Shown here piece by piece: positions 22,821 to 31,447 of a stretch of DNA of 40,079 nt (within the stretch, counting starts at the first letter, position 1; the number at the start of each line of letters is the position of its first letter). The position numbers and the translations under genes were made by a program. The DNA comes from JBFWYO01 sp050186335 (GTDB lineage Bacteria > Pseudomonadota > Alphaproteobacteria > Bin65), in NCBI GenBank assembly GCA_050186335.1, contig JBFWYO010000044.1, positions 1 to 40,079 of the forward strand, written 5' to 3'. The notes below the pieces were generated by a model, which was not told the DNA's origin, did no database searches, and worked only from the letters and a program-made list of their open reading frames with translations.

Positions 22821-23696
22821 ATGGCTATCAAGAAAATCGGCGTCATCGGGGCAGGGCAGATGGGCAACGGGATCGCCCACGTCGCCGCCGTCGCCGGCCA
22901 CGACGTCATCCTGATCGACGTCAATCAGGCGCAGCTCGACAAGGCGATGCAGCTGATCACCAACAACATGATGCGCCAGATCCGGCGCAACCTGTTGACC
23001 GAGCAGGAGATGGACGCGGCGCTCAAGCGCATCAAGCTGTCCGGCAAGGTCGATCAGACCGCCGATTGCGACGTGGTGATCGAGGCCGCGACCGAGAACG
23101 AGCAGATCAAGCGCGAAATCCTCAAGCAGGTCTGCGCCACGCTGAAGCCGGACGGCATCATCGCCACCAACACCTCGTCGATCTCGGTCACGCGCCTGGC
23201 CACGGCGACCAACCGGCCGGAAAAGTTCATGGGCATGCATTTCATGAACCCGGTGCCGGTCATGAAGCTGATCGAGCTGATCCGCGGCCTGGCCACCAAC
23301 GAGGAAACCTTCGCGACGATCAAGGAGCTTTCGCAGAAGCTCGGCAAGACGGTCGCGATGTCGGAGGATTTTCCGGCCTTCATCGTCAACCGCATCCTGC
23401 TGCCGATGGTCAACGAGGCGGTCTACACGCTGTACGAAGGCGTCGGCTCGGTCGACGCGATCGACACCGCGATGCGCCTGGGCGCCAACCATCCGATGGG
23501 CCCGCTGGAGCTGGCCGATTTCATCGGCCTCGATACGTGTCTGGCGGTCATGCAGGTGCTGTACGACGGTCTGGCCGACAGTAAATACCGACCGTGTCCG
23601 CTGCTGGTGAAATACGTCGAAGCCGGCTGGCTCGGCCGCAAGGTCGGCCGCGGCTTCTACGATTATTCGGGGGCGACCCCGATCCCGACGCGCTAA
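22821..23696 (+). CDS. hbd: 3-hydroxybutyryl-CoA dehydrogenase
   Basis: 291-residue NAD(P)-dependent enzyme interconverting 3-hydroxybutyryl-CoA and acetoacetyl-CoA. The Rossmann loop is GVIGAGQMGNGIAHVAAVAG (about 7-26). The 3HCDH signature appears in GMHFMNPVPVMKLIELIRG, with the catalytic His; DFPAFIVNRILLPMVNEAV and GANHPMGPLELADFIGLDT belong to the C-terminal domain. Monofunctional length excludes a FadB-type fusion. It provides acetoacetyl/3-hydroxybutyryl-CoA interconversion for PHB turnover and the entry into the ethylmalonyl-CoA pathway. The alternative symbol paaH reflects phenylacetate context, which is absent here. Confidence 0.94.
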   Translation: MAIKKIGVIGAGQMGNGIAHVAAVAGHDVILIDVNQAQLDKAMQLITNNMMRQIRRNLLTEQEMDAALKRIKLSGKVDQTADCDVVIEAATENEQIKREILKQVCATLKPDGIIATNTSSISVTRLATATNRPEKFMGMHFMNPVPVMKLIELIRGLATNEETFATIKELSQKLGKTVAMSEDFPAFIVNRILLPMVNEAVYTLYEGVGSVDAIDTAMRLGANHPMGPLELADFIGLDTCLAVMQVLYDGLADSKYRPCPLLVKYVEAGWLGRKVGRGFYDYSGATPIPTR

Positions 23697-23723
23697 ACGC
23701 GGACGGCACAGGGAGGGCAGGGA

Positions 23724-25343
23724 ATGAGCAGTGAAACCCCCGCCTCCTTCGGCAAGTTCGATTTCGTCATCGTCGGCGCGGGTTCCGCCGGCTGTGTGCT
23801 GGCGAACCGGTTGACCGCCGATCCGAAAGTGCGCGTGCTGCTGCTCGAAGCCGGCACGAAAGACACTTATCCCTGGATTCACATCCCGGTCGGCTACTTC
23901 AAGACCATGCACAATCCGAAGACGGATTGGTGCTTCAAGACCGAGCCGGTCGCCGGCTTGGGTGGGCGTTCGATCGCCTATCCGCGCGGCAAGACGCTGG
24001 GCGGCTGTTCCTCTATCAACGGCCACATCTACATGCGCGGCCAGGCGCGCGATTACGACGGCTGGCGCCAGATGGGCAACGAAGGCTGGGGCTGGGACGA
24101 CGTGCTGCCCTATTTCAAGCGCTCAGAAGATCAAGTGCGCGGCGCCGACGAATTTCACGGCGCCGGCGGGCCGCTCGCGGTCACCGAGCAGCGCATCCGG
24201 CTGCCGGTGCTGGATCTGTTCGTCGCGGCGGCGGAACAGGCCGGCATTCCGCGCACCCAAGACTTCAATCGCGGCGACAACGAGGGCTGCGGCTATTTTC
24301 AGGTGACGCAGAAGAACGGCTTCAGGTGGAGTGCGGCGCGGGCTTTTTTGAATCCGGTCAAGAAGCGCCCGAATCTCACGCTGCTCACGCATGCCCACGC
24401 GGCGAAAATCGTGTTCGACGGCAGGCGCGCCGCGGCGCTGGAGTTCTGGCGCGACGGCAAGTTGCAGCGCGCGGACGTGGCGCGCGAATTGCTGCTGACC
24501 GCGGGTGCGGTCGGCTCGCCGCATCTGCTGCAGGCGTCGGGTGTCGGCCCGGCGGACATCCTGCGCGAGAAGGGCGTCGCCGTGGTGCACGATCTGCCCG
24601 GGGTCGGCGAAAACCTGCAGGACCATCTGCAGCTTCGGCTGATCTACAAACTCTCCGGCATCGGCACGCTGAACGAGCGCGTGAATTCCCTGTTCGGGCG
24701 CGCCATGATCGGCGCGGAATATGTGCTCAAGCGCACCGGGCCGATGACCATGGGCGCCAGCCAGCTCGGCTGCTTCGCCAAAAGCGATCCGTCGCGCGAC
24801 ACCGCGAATGTCGAGTATCACATCCAGCCGCTGTCGACCGACAAGCTGGGCGATCCGCTGCACCCGTTCCCGGCGCTGACCGCCTCGGTGTGCAACCTGC
24901 GACCGACCAGCCGCGGGCAGATCCGTCTGACCGGCGCCGATACGCGCGCGCCGCCTTCGATCCAGCCGAATTATCTTTCGACCGAGGACGATCGCAGGGT
25001 CGCGGTCGATTCGATCAAGCTCACGCGCCGCATCGTGCTCGAATCGAAAGCCTTCGCGCCGCACAAGCCGGAGGAATTTCTGCCCGGCGCGTCGGTCGCG
25101 AGCGACGCCGAGATGGCCGAGGCCGCCGGCAAAATCGGCTCGACGATCTTCCATCCGGTCGGCACCTGCAAGATGGGCGGCGATTCGATGGCCGTCGTCG
25201 ATGCGCAGTTGCGCGTGCACGGGCTGGCGGGTCTCCGCGTGGTCGACGCCTCGATCATGCCGACCATCACGTCGGGCAACACCAACGCGCCGGTCTACAT
25301 GATCGCGGAGAAAGCCGCGGATTTCATCCGCGCCGGGAAGTAG
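23724..25343 (+). CDS. GMC-family FAD oxidoreductase (choline/alcohol dehydrogenase-like)
   Basis: 539-residue flavoenzyme. The N-terminal FAD loop is FDFVIVGAGSAGCVLANRL (12-30), followed by LLLEAGTKD; GMC signature 1 is GKTLGGCSSINGHIYMRG (about 92-109). Signature 2 is TAGAVGSPHLLQASGVG, and the C-terminal catalytic region is FHPVGTCKMGGD...VVDASIMPTITSGNTNAP, with the active-site His. BetA, AlkJ and related alcohol dehydrogenases share these features, so the substrate is open. No signal peptide is evident. GGAGGGCAGGG precedes the ATG, and the gene may be cotranscribed with the 3-hydroxybutyryl-CoA dehydrogenase 27 bp upstream. Confidence 0.93.
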   Translation: MSSETPASFGKFDFVIVGAGSAGCVLANRLTADPKVRVLLLEAGTKDTYPWIHIPVGYFKTMHNPKTDWCFKTEPVAGLGGRSIAYPRGKTLGGCSSINGHIYMRGQARDYDGWRQMGNEGWGWDDVLPYFKRSEDQVRGADEFHGAGGPLAVTEQRIRLPVLDLFVAAAEQAGIPRTQDFNRGDNEGCGYFQVTQKNGFRWSAARAFLNPVKKRPNLTLLTHAHAAKIVFDGRRAAALEFWRDGKLQRADVARELLLTAGAVGSPHLLQASGVGPADILREKGVAVVHDLPGVGENLQDHLQLRLIYKLSGIGTLNERVNSLFGRAMIGAEYVLKRTGPMTMGASQLGCFAKSDPSRDTANVEYHIQPLSTDKLGDPLHPFPALTASVCNLRPTSRGQIRLTGADTRAPPSIQPNYLSTEDDRRVAVDSIKLTRRIVLESKAFAPHKPEEFLPGASVASDAEMAEAAGKIGSTIFHPVGTCKMGGDSMAVVDAQLRVHGLAGLRVVDASIMPTITSGNTNAPVYMIAEKAADFIRAGK

Positions 25344-25389
25344 GGAAGGTACAGGGCGAGAAGCGACGCCAGGCGCAGCGATTCACGCG

Positions 25390-25418
25390 CATAAAATGCA
25401 TATGATATTCATTTTATG
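25390..25418. repeat. AT-rich inverted repeat abutting a palindromic repeat
   Basis: CATAAAATG (25390-25398) and CATTTTATG (25410-25418) are perfect 9-bp inverted repeats around CATATGATATT, a rare AT-rich patch. The last base is shared with the GTCATCCCGGG element that begins at 25418. It could be a terminator-like hairpin or the preferred target of that element. Confidence 0.6.
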
Positions 25419-25524
25419 TCATCCCGGGCAAGCGGAGCGAAGCGCAGCGCGACCCGGGATCCAGGCTGTGGCAGGCGCAGGCATCCTGGACCCCGGCTCT
25501 CCGCTGCGCTTCGGCCGGGGTGAC
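25418..25524. repeat. Intergenic GTCATCCCGGG palindromic repeat
   Basis: A single 107-bp relative of the units at 7605-8099: it begins GTCATCCCGGGC, contains GACCCGGGATCCAGG and ends GGCCGGGGTGAC, so its ends are inverted repeats with two internal hairpins. It lies between the GMC gene and the convergent sensor gene. Confidence 0.85.
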
Positions 25525-25587
25525 ATTTCAGTTTGCTTGCGTTCGGAATTTATGAGCGGAGCCGCGCGGCGCGCGCGGCCGCGGCCG

Positions 25588-27684
25588 TTACATCCAGTTC
25601 TTCCGGCCGCCCTTGTTGTCGAGATAATTGATCAGCGCGCCGACCACCGCGCGGTCGTAGGCCTGGCCGGCTTCGCCCATCAGCACGGCGAGCGCCTGAT
25701 CGATCGGCAGCCCGGCGCGATGCGCGCGGGTGCTGACCATCGCCACGAACGCGTTGGCGACCGCGACCACGCGCGCGGTCGGCAGGATGGCGTCGCCCTT
25801 GAGGCCCTTGGGCGTGCCGGTGCCGTTCCAGCGTTCCTGCGCCTGGCGCAGGGTTTCGGCGACCGGACCGCCGAAGTCGATGCCTTCGATCAGATCGGCG
25901 CCGGCGCCGACCGCCTTGCGCACCTGTTCGAGTTCCTCGGCGGTCAATTTGTCCGGCTTGGTCAGGATCGCCTCGGGCACCATGATCTTGCCGAGGTTGA
26001 GCAGGCTGCCGGCAAACGAAGCGGTCTCGATCAGGTTCTCCGCCAGGCCCATTTCGCCGGCGACCGCGCGCGCCAGATCGGCCACGCGCTTGGAATGATC
26101 GGCGGCGTTCGGGTCGCGCCGGTCGACCACGGTCAGCAGCGCGTCGACCAGGCGGCGCAGATTCTCCTCGCGCCGCTCGCGCTCGGTGACGGCGGTGGTG
26201 ATGTCCTCTTCCACCACCAGCACGCTCTTCGGCATTTCGGCCGACGCCGACAGCGGCACGTGCCGCGACTGCTTGATCGCCACCGCCGTGCCGGTGTCTT
26301 CGCGGTGGATGTCCGAGAGCGGCTTGTTGGTTTCCAGCGCCAGGCGATTGAGCCGTTCCATGCGCCGCGCCAGGACCGGGCCGAACAGGGCGGCCAGCGT
26401 CTTGCCGGCCAGGTCGGGCGCCGCCAGGCCGATGCGCCTGGCCGCGGGTTCGTTGGCGAAGCGCACGGTGTCCGCCTCGTCGACGATATAGATCGCGTTC
26501 GGCTGGTTGTCGGTCAGAACGCGCAGGAAATTGCGCTGGTGCTCGAGCCGCGTCGCCGCGTTCTTGTACTGCGCCGCCGAGACCGAGGCGCGCCGCGAGG
26601 CGCCGTGCCGCCACAAGGCGAAGGCGAACAGCAGCAGCAGCGCGGTCGCCAGCAGCAGGATGATCAGCATGCGCGACAGGCGCGCATCGCTGTCGGCCAA
26701 CGCTTCGCTGCGGTCGATCTTGTAGATCAGCGTCCATGGGCTGCCGGCGATCGCGCGCGCGGTCGCCAGTACCTGGTTGCCGGCGTAATCGCGGAACACG
26801 CCGAACGAATCGGGCACCGCGGTCAGCGTGGTGGCGTCGAGCATCGGCGTGTTGAGCGCCAGCTTCTGCTTCAGCGCCGGCGAGCCGTCCTTGAGCGGCG
26901 ACAGATACTCGACCACGGCGCCGGCCTTGCGCACGAGCACCGCCTCGGCGGTCTTTTCGTCGATGCCCGGCTGCTTGAGCAGCGGGTACAATTCGTTGCC
27001 GATCGGCTTGATGCCGAACACCCAGGCGATCTGGTCGGCGGCCACGCGCTCGCCCTGGACGGAAAACACCGGCGCCAGGAAGCCCATGGCCGGATGGCCG
27101 TCGCTGCCGAGGAAAATATCCAGCACGGCTGGCTTGGCTTTTTCCGCGTTCGCGATGAAGCGCATCACGTCGGCGGTCATCGGCGGCATGTTCTGCGTCG
27201 CCACGATCGGGCGGCCGCTGGCGTCGATGATGGCGATACCGGCAACGCCGACGCGGCCGACATTGGCCGGCACGTTCGGCCCCGGCAACGGCGCCTTGAA
27301 GCCGGCGCGGTCGGCGGTGACGGTCAACAGGTTGCGCAGATATTCGGCTTCCGGGGTGCGTTCGCGGTCTTCCGGCTTGTTCTCGACGATCTGCATGAGG
27401 TACAGCCGCGTCGAAGTGCTGTCGGCGATGCCGGCCATTTCGCGCTGCTGCGCCGCATACCACGATTCGACGGCGTCGGACCGGCTCGCGGCCACCAGGC
27501 GCAGGCGCGATTGCCAGCTGGTCATCTCGCGCTCGCGTTCGCCGTCGATGAACCGAAAGCTGACGAATGCCGCGACCGCGGCGAGCACCAGCAGCACGAT
27601 CGCAACGCCGCCCACGCGCAGCCGCGCCGCGCGCGAGGCCTGCGGCGACCACGGATCGTCAAGCTGCTGGGGTTCTTCGGCCAC
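25588..27684 (-). CDS. dCACHE-PAS sensor with degenerate HD-GYP domain
   Basis: 698-residue membrane sensor. TM1 is at about 24-45 (GGVAIVLLVLAAVAAFVSF), a periplasmic double-CACHE-like region spans about 50-335, TM2 is MLIILLLATALLLLFAFALW, followed by a PAS-like domain (LTDNQPNAIYIVDEADTVRF) and a C-terminal HD-GYP-like domain. The metal-binding motifs are lost: the HDxGK motif reads LNLGK near residue 562, and the HHE...GYP segment reads QAQERWNGTGTPKG near residue 620. It therefore should not hydrolyse c-di-GMP but may still bind it. It is divergent from a LapG-like protease gene. The start codon is GTG. Confidence 0.87.
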   Translation of the reverse strand: MAEEPQQLDDPWSPQASRAARLRVGGVAIVLLVLAAVAAFVSFRFIDGEREREMTSWQSRLRLVAASRSDAVESWYAAQQREMAGIADSTSTRLYLMQIVENKPEDRERTPEAEYLRNLLTVTADRAGFKAPLPGPNVPANVGRVGVAGIAIIDASGRPIVATQNMPPMTADVMRFIANAEKAKPAVLDIFLGSDGHPAMGFLAPVFSVQGERVAADQIAWVFGIKPIGNELYPLLKQPGIDEKTAEAVLVRKAGAVVEYLSPLKDGSPALKQKLALNTPMLDATTLTAVPDSFGVFRDYAGNQVLATARAIAGSPWTLIYKIDRSEALADSDARLSRMLIILLLATALLLLFAFALWRHGASRRASVSAAQYKNAATRLEHQRNFLRVLTDNQPNAIYIVDEADTVRFANEPAARRIGLAAPDLAGKTLAALFGPVLARRMERLNRLALETNKPLSDIHREDTGTAVAIKQSRHVPLSASAEMPKSVLVVEEDITTAVTERERREENLRRLVDALLTVVDRRDPNAADHSKRVADLARAVAGEMGLAENLIETASFAGSLLNLGKIMVPEAILTKPDKLTAEELEQVRKAVGAGADLIEGIDFGGPVAETLRQAQERWNGTGTPKGLKGDAILPTARVVAVANAFVAMVSTRAHRAGLPIDQALAVLMGEAGQAYDRAVVGALINYLDNKGGRKNWM

Positions 27685-27807
27685 GTTCAGTCCCGTGCCA
27701 ACAATCGGTAAGCCATTGAATTAAAGGCAATTTGCGCCCTTGTCCATTAAGAACTCTTTTACAGGCGGTGAATACAATAGACTAGCGTTAATATTTTGGG
27801 ATTGACC

Positions 27808-28467
27808 GTGCACGCATCGTTTGGGGGACTCTGCCGTCGGCTCTTGGCCGTTTCGCTGCTGTGCCTGTTGCCGGCAACCGGCGGCGCGGGCGCGACCGAA
27901 TTGCCGACGCCCTCGTTGTTCGGCTCGACCGAAATCAGAAAACCCAATATTTCGATCTTCCCGAAATATATCGGCATGATGCAGCGTTTCGCCGCGTCCC
28001 AGAAGGCCGAGCCGTCGCCGTGCGTGGCGCGCGGCATCGGCGATTGTCGCGAGCGCTGGCTGCAGCTGATCGAACGATTGCGCGACAAAGACGTGTTGAC
28101 GCAGCTGCGCGAAGTCAACGCGCACATGAACCGCTTCCCGTACATCGAAGATATCGCCAACTGGGGCGTCTCCGACTATTGGGCGACGCCGCACGAGTTT
28201 TTCAGGAAGGACGGCGACTGCGAGGATTATGCCATCGCGAAGTATTACACGCTGGCGCTGCTCGGCGTGCCGCGCGAGCACATGCGGCTGGTGGTGCTGC
28301 AGGACGAAAACCTGCGGCTGGCGCACGCCATCCTGGTCGTCTATGTCGGTGGCAAGGCGTGGGTGCTGGATAACCAGATCGGCCAGGTGGTCGAGGCCAC
28401 GCGCATCTTCCATTACCGGCCGATCTATTCGATCAACGAAACCGGCTGGTGGTTTCATCGGCGGTAG
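27808..28467 (+). CDS. LapG-like periplasmic transglutaminase-like cysteine protease (BTLCP)
   Basis: 219-residue exported protein of the bacterial transglutaminase-like cysteine proteinase family. A signal peptide (RRLLAVSLLCLLPATGGAGA) ends near residue 30. The catalytic triad is visible: C138 in RKDGDCEDYAIAKYY, H173 in LAHAILVVYV, and D188 in WVLDNQIGQV. In Pseudomonas, LapG cleaves the large adhesin LapA when LapD releases it at low c-di-GMP. No adhesin or canonical LapD is in the window, but the divergent neighbour is a periplasm-sensing protein with a degenerate c-di-GMP domain. The GTG at 27808 gives the best signal peptide. Confidence 0.88.
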   Translation: MHASFGGLCRRLLAVSLLCLLPATGGAGATELPTPSLFGSTEIRKPNISIFPKYIGMMQRFAASQKAEPSPCVARGIGDCRERWLQLIERLRDKDVLTQLREVNAHMNRFPYIEDIANWGVSDYWATPHEFFRKDGDCEDYAIAKYYTLALLGVPREHMRLVVLQDENLRLAHAILVVYVGGKAWVLDNQIGQVVEATRIFHYRPIYSINETGWWFHRR

Positions 28468-28547
28468 CGGCGCGGGCGGGCTCGCCGCCGCCCGTGCCTC
28501 GATACGATCGCTGGGCGATCACTCGGGACGAGGAATCCGGCCGCCGA

Positions 28548-29102
28548 TCATTCGCGCGGCGCGTATTTGTTGAGAATCCGCTGCAAGGTGCGCCGGTGCA
28601 TGTTCAGCCGGCGCGCGGTCTCCGAGACGTTGCGGTCGCATTGCTCGTAGACGCGCTGGATGTGCTCCCAGCGCACCCGGTCGGCCGACATCGGATTTTC
28701 CGGCGGCTGCGGCAGCGGCCGGTCCTTGTTGAGCAGCGCCGCTTCGATCTGATCGGCGTCGGCCGGCTTGGGCAGATAGTCCAGCGCGCCGGCTTTCACG
28801 GCGGCCACGGCGGTGGCGATATTCCCGTAGCCGGTCAGCACGATCACGCGCGCATCGGGGCGCGCCTGGTGCACGGCGCTGACCACGTCCAGCCCGCTGC
28901 CGTCGCCCAGGCGCAGATCGATCACCGCCAGCGCCGGCGCCTGCGCTTTCACGGCGGCGATGCCTTCGGCCACGCTGCCCGCGGTCGCGACGTTGAAGCC
29001 GCGGCGCTGCATCGCCTGGGCCAGGCGATTGCGCAGCGGCGCATCGTCGTCGCAGATCAGCAGCGTGCGCTCGTTTTTTCCGTCCGTGCTCGGCTTATCC
29101 AT
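28548..29102 (-). CDS. regA: RegA/PrrA/ActR-type response regulator
   Basis: 184-residue global redox regulator. The receiver domain has the acidic pocket ICDDDAPLR (17-25), phosphoacceptor D62 in VIDLRLGDGSGLD, T in VLTGYGNIATAV and K in YLPKPADADQ. A four-proline linker (PLPQPPENP) leads to the Fis-type HTH NVSETARRLNMHRRTLQRIL at the C-terminus, the most conserved part of RegA. It lies 15 bp downstream of the cognate kinase gene on the same strand. RegA controls photosynthesis, CO2 or N2 fixation, respiration and hydrogen genes in alphaproteobacteria according to redox state. Confidence 0.95.
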   Translation of the reverse strand: MDKPSTDGKNERTLLICDDDAPLRNRLAQAMQRRGFNVATAGSVAEGIAAVKAQAPALAVIDLRLGDGSGLDVVSAVHQARPDARVIVLTGYGNIATAVAAVKAGALDYLPKPADADQIEAALLNKDRPLPQPPENPMSADRVRWEHIQRVYEQCDRNVSETARRLNMHRRTLQRILNKYAPRE

Positions 29103-29117
29103 TGAAATTCCTATGTT

Positions 29118-30479
29118 TTATGCCGCAGCTTGGGTTTCCGCGGAATCAGCATGCCCAACCTTGCCGAAATTTTCCAGGTCGCTGCGCGACCACGCAACCG
29201 TCACGTGCGCCCCGCCCTGCGGCCGGTTGCGGAACGTCAGCGCGGCGCCGGTGCGGTTGAGCAGGTTGCTGGCGATGAAAATGCCCAGCCCCATATGCTC
29301 GCCGTCCTCGTCGCGCGTCGAAATATAGGGCTCGCCCAAACGATCGAGCAGGTTGGGCGGATAGCCGGGCCCGTCGTCGCGCACCGATACGGTCACGCGG
29401 TTGTCGTCCCAGCGCGTCTCGACGGTCACGGCGGTCGCGGCGAACTGGACTGCGTTCTGAATCAACGTGCCGAGCCCGTGGATGATTTCCGGGCTGCGCG
29501 TCACCACCGGCTCGCGCGACAGCGCCGAAATCGAATTCGCGCCGGCGTCGAATTCGATGCCGACATCGTCGCGATACGGCTGCCCGGCCAACTCGACCAG
29601 CGCCGACAGCGGCATGCGCGAGTAGGGTTCGCCGCCGTCGTCCGGCGGGCGGCGCGCGAGATCGGCAAGAATGTCGCGGCAGCGGTTGCTCTGCTCGATC
29701 AGCAGCGCGATGTCGGATGCCAGCGGCGAGTCCTTGGGCACGTCGCGCGCCATTTCCTTGGCGGTCACCGCGATCGTCGCCAGCGGGCTGCCCAGCTCGT
29801 GGGCGGCCGCGGCGGCCAAGGCGCCGAGTTCGGAGACGCGCTGTTCGCGGCCGAGCGCGATCTGCGTCGCCGCCAGCGCGTCCGACATGCGGCGCGATTC
29901 TTCGGCCACGCTGCCGACATACGAGGCGATGAACATGACGCTGACGATCAGCGCCTGCCAGATGCCCATGATATAGAAATCGGGCAACTGAAAGCTGGCG
30001 TCCTGCCACGGGAACGGCCGATGCCACAGCGCCAGCAGGGTGATGCACACGCCGGCCAGCAGGCCGAGCCCGATCGTCGAGCCGCGCGACAGCACGGTGG
30101 CGGACACGATGACCGAGGCCAGGATCAGCACCGAGAACGGATTCTGCAGGCCGCCGGTCAGGAACAGCAGCGCGGACAGCTGGATCACGTCGTAGGCGAG
30201 ATAGAGTGCCGCCACGCGGTCGCTCAGCCGCATGCCGAGCGGGTAGCGCACCGTGACGGCGATGTTGAGCAGCGCCGACGCGCCGGTAAAGACCAGCGCC
30301 AGGACGATCGGCAGGCGAAAGCCCAGCGCGTAATGCACCAGCAGGATCGTGGTCAGCTGCGCCGCCACCGCGATCCAGCGGATATAGACCAGCGTGCGCA
30401 GCCGCACGCGCCCGTAGGCGGTCGGCCCCTGCGGGCGCAGACTACGCGCGCCATTGTCGGAACTGTCCTGACGCATCAT
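29118..30479 (-). CDS. regB: RegB/PrrB/ActS-type redox sensor histidine kinase
   Basis: 453-residue membrane kinase with about six transmembrane helices in the first 195 residues. GGLQNPF (109-115) is the ubiquinone-sensing motif, H227 in LAAAAAHELGSPLATI is the phosphorylated residue, and C267 in SNRCRDILADLAR corresponds to the redox-active cysteine of RegB. The ATPase domain shows VRDDGPGYPPNLLDRLGEPY and GLGIFIASNLL. The start is preceded by AGGAGCCTAAT. It and regA form a two-gene operon; the sco/senC gene, next to regA in Rhodobacter, is 6 kb away here. Confidence 0.95.
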   Translation of the reverse strand: MMRQDSSDNGARSLRPQGPTAYGRVRLRTLVYIRWIAVAAQLTTILLVHYALGFRLPIVLALVFTGASALLNIAVTVRYPLGMRLSDRVAALYLAYDVIQLSALLFLTGGLQNPFSVLILASVIVSATVLSRGSTIGLGLLAGVCITLLALWHRPFPWQDASFQLPDFYIMGIWQALIVSVMFIASYVGSVAEESRRMSDALAATQIALGREQRVSELGALAAAAAHELGSPLATIAVTAKEMARDVPKDSPLASDIALLIEQSNRCRDILADLARRPPDDGGEPYSRMPLSALVELAGQPYRDDVGIEFDAGANSISALSREPVVTRSPEIIHGLGTLIQNAVQFAATAVTVETRWDDNRVTVSVRDDGPGYPPNLLDRLGEPYISTRDEDGEHMGLGIFIASNLLNRTGAALTFRNRPQGGAHVTVAWSRSDLENFGKVGHADSAETQAAA

Positions 30480-30622
30480 ATTAGGCTCCTATTGGCGGCC
30501 CAGCCTGTTCGAACCAATCCCGTCGTACCAGTCTGGTCGTACCGGTCCGCTCGTCCCGTCCCATCCATGAACCCGCGCACCATGTTTATAACCGCAACCG
30601 ACCGGCTTCGGCAGGCCCGCCC

Positions 30623-31447
30623 ATGGGCGTGCCGGTGGCCATGACCGACCAAGGCATCCGCGTCGAAGGCCTGGTCAAGCGCTTCGGCGAGGTGACCGCC
30701 GTGGGCGGCGTTTCGTTCGACGTCCGACGCGGCGAAACCGCGGCGCTGCTGGGCGGCAACGGCGCCGGCAAGACGACGACGATCTCGATCCTGCTCGGCC
30801 TCTTGCTGCCCACCTCGGGCGGCGCCTGGATCCTGGGCGAGGATATTCTACACCATCGTTACCGCGTGCTGCCGCGCATCAATTTCTCGTCGCCCTACGT
30901 CGATCTGCCGAAGCGGCTGACCGTGCGCGAGAATCTGATGGTTTACGCGCGGCTGTACGGCGTGCGCCAGCCGGACCGACGCATTCGCGATCTGGCCAAG
31001 GAACTCGACATCGAGCAGTTCCTCAAGCGGCCGACCGGCACGTTGTCGGCCGGGCAGAAGACCCGTGTCTCGCTGGCCAAGGCGCTGATCAACGAGCCGG
31101 ATATACTCCTGCTGGACGAACCGACCGCCTCGCTCGATCCCGACACCGGCGATTGGATCCGCACTTATCTGCAGAACTATCAGAAGCGCCGCGCCGCGAC
31201 CATTCTGCTGGCCTCGCACAATATGGGTGAGGTCGAACGGCTGTGCGACCACGTCATGATGATGCGCGCCGGCATCGTGGTCGACGAGGGCACGCCGCAG
31301 GTGCTGCTGGAAAAATACGGCCGCGACAATCTCGAGGATGTGTTCCTCGATATCGCGCGCAATCGGCGCGGACCGGAGGCGCAGCCGATGACGGTCGCGG
31401 CGGCTGCTCCAACGGCACGGCCGCCCGCGGGAGACCAGCATGGCTGA
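30623..31447 (+). CDS. ABC-2-type exporter ATP-binding protein
   Basis: 274-residue ATPase. Walker A is LGGNGAGKTTT (about 44-54), the signature is LSAGQKTRVSLAKAL, Walker B is ILLLDEPTASLDP, and the switch His lies in LLASHNMGEVERL. Sequence beyond the ATPase core is a short Ala/Pro-rich tail. An alternative start at 30641 (MTDQGIRVEG) matches the usual start of the family. It overlaps the permease gene by 8 bp. Substrate is unknown; the family includes drug, sodium and polysaccharide exporters. Confidence 0.92.
   Translation: MGVPVAMTDQGIRVEGLVKRFGEVTAVGGVSFDVRRGETAALLGGNGAGKTTTISILLGLLLPTSGGAWILGEDILHHRYRVLPRINFSSPYVDLPKRLTVRENLMVYARLYGVRQPDRRIRDLAKELDIEQFLKRPTGTLSAGQKTRVSLAKALINEPDILLLDEPTASLDPDTGDWIRTYLQNYQKRRAATILLASHNMGEVERLCDHVMMMRAGIVVDEGTPQVLLEKYGRDNLEDVFLDIARNRRGPEAQPMTVAAAAPTARPPAGDQHG

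Noticed and set aside
24123..25220. Long minus-strand open frame inside the GMC oxidoreductase gene
   Set aside because: Arg/His/Gln-rich translation typical of the antisense frame of a GC-rich gene; the plus strand encodes a clear GMC enzyme.
25396..27711. 771-codon plus-strand open frame opposite the dCACHE-PAS sensor
   Set aside because: Composition (Arg, Gly, His-rich) and absence of motifs mark it as a shadow; the minus strand carries transmembrane, PAS and HD-GYP features in order.
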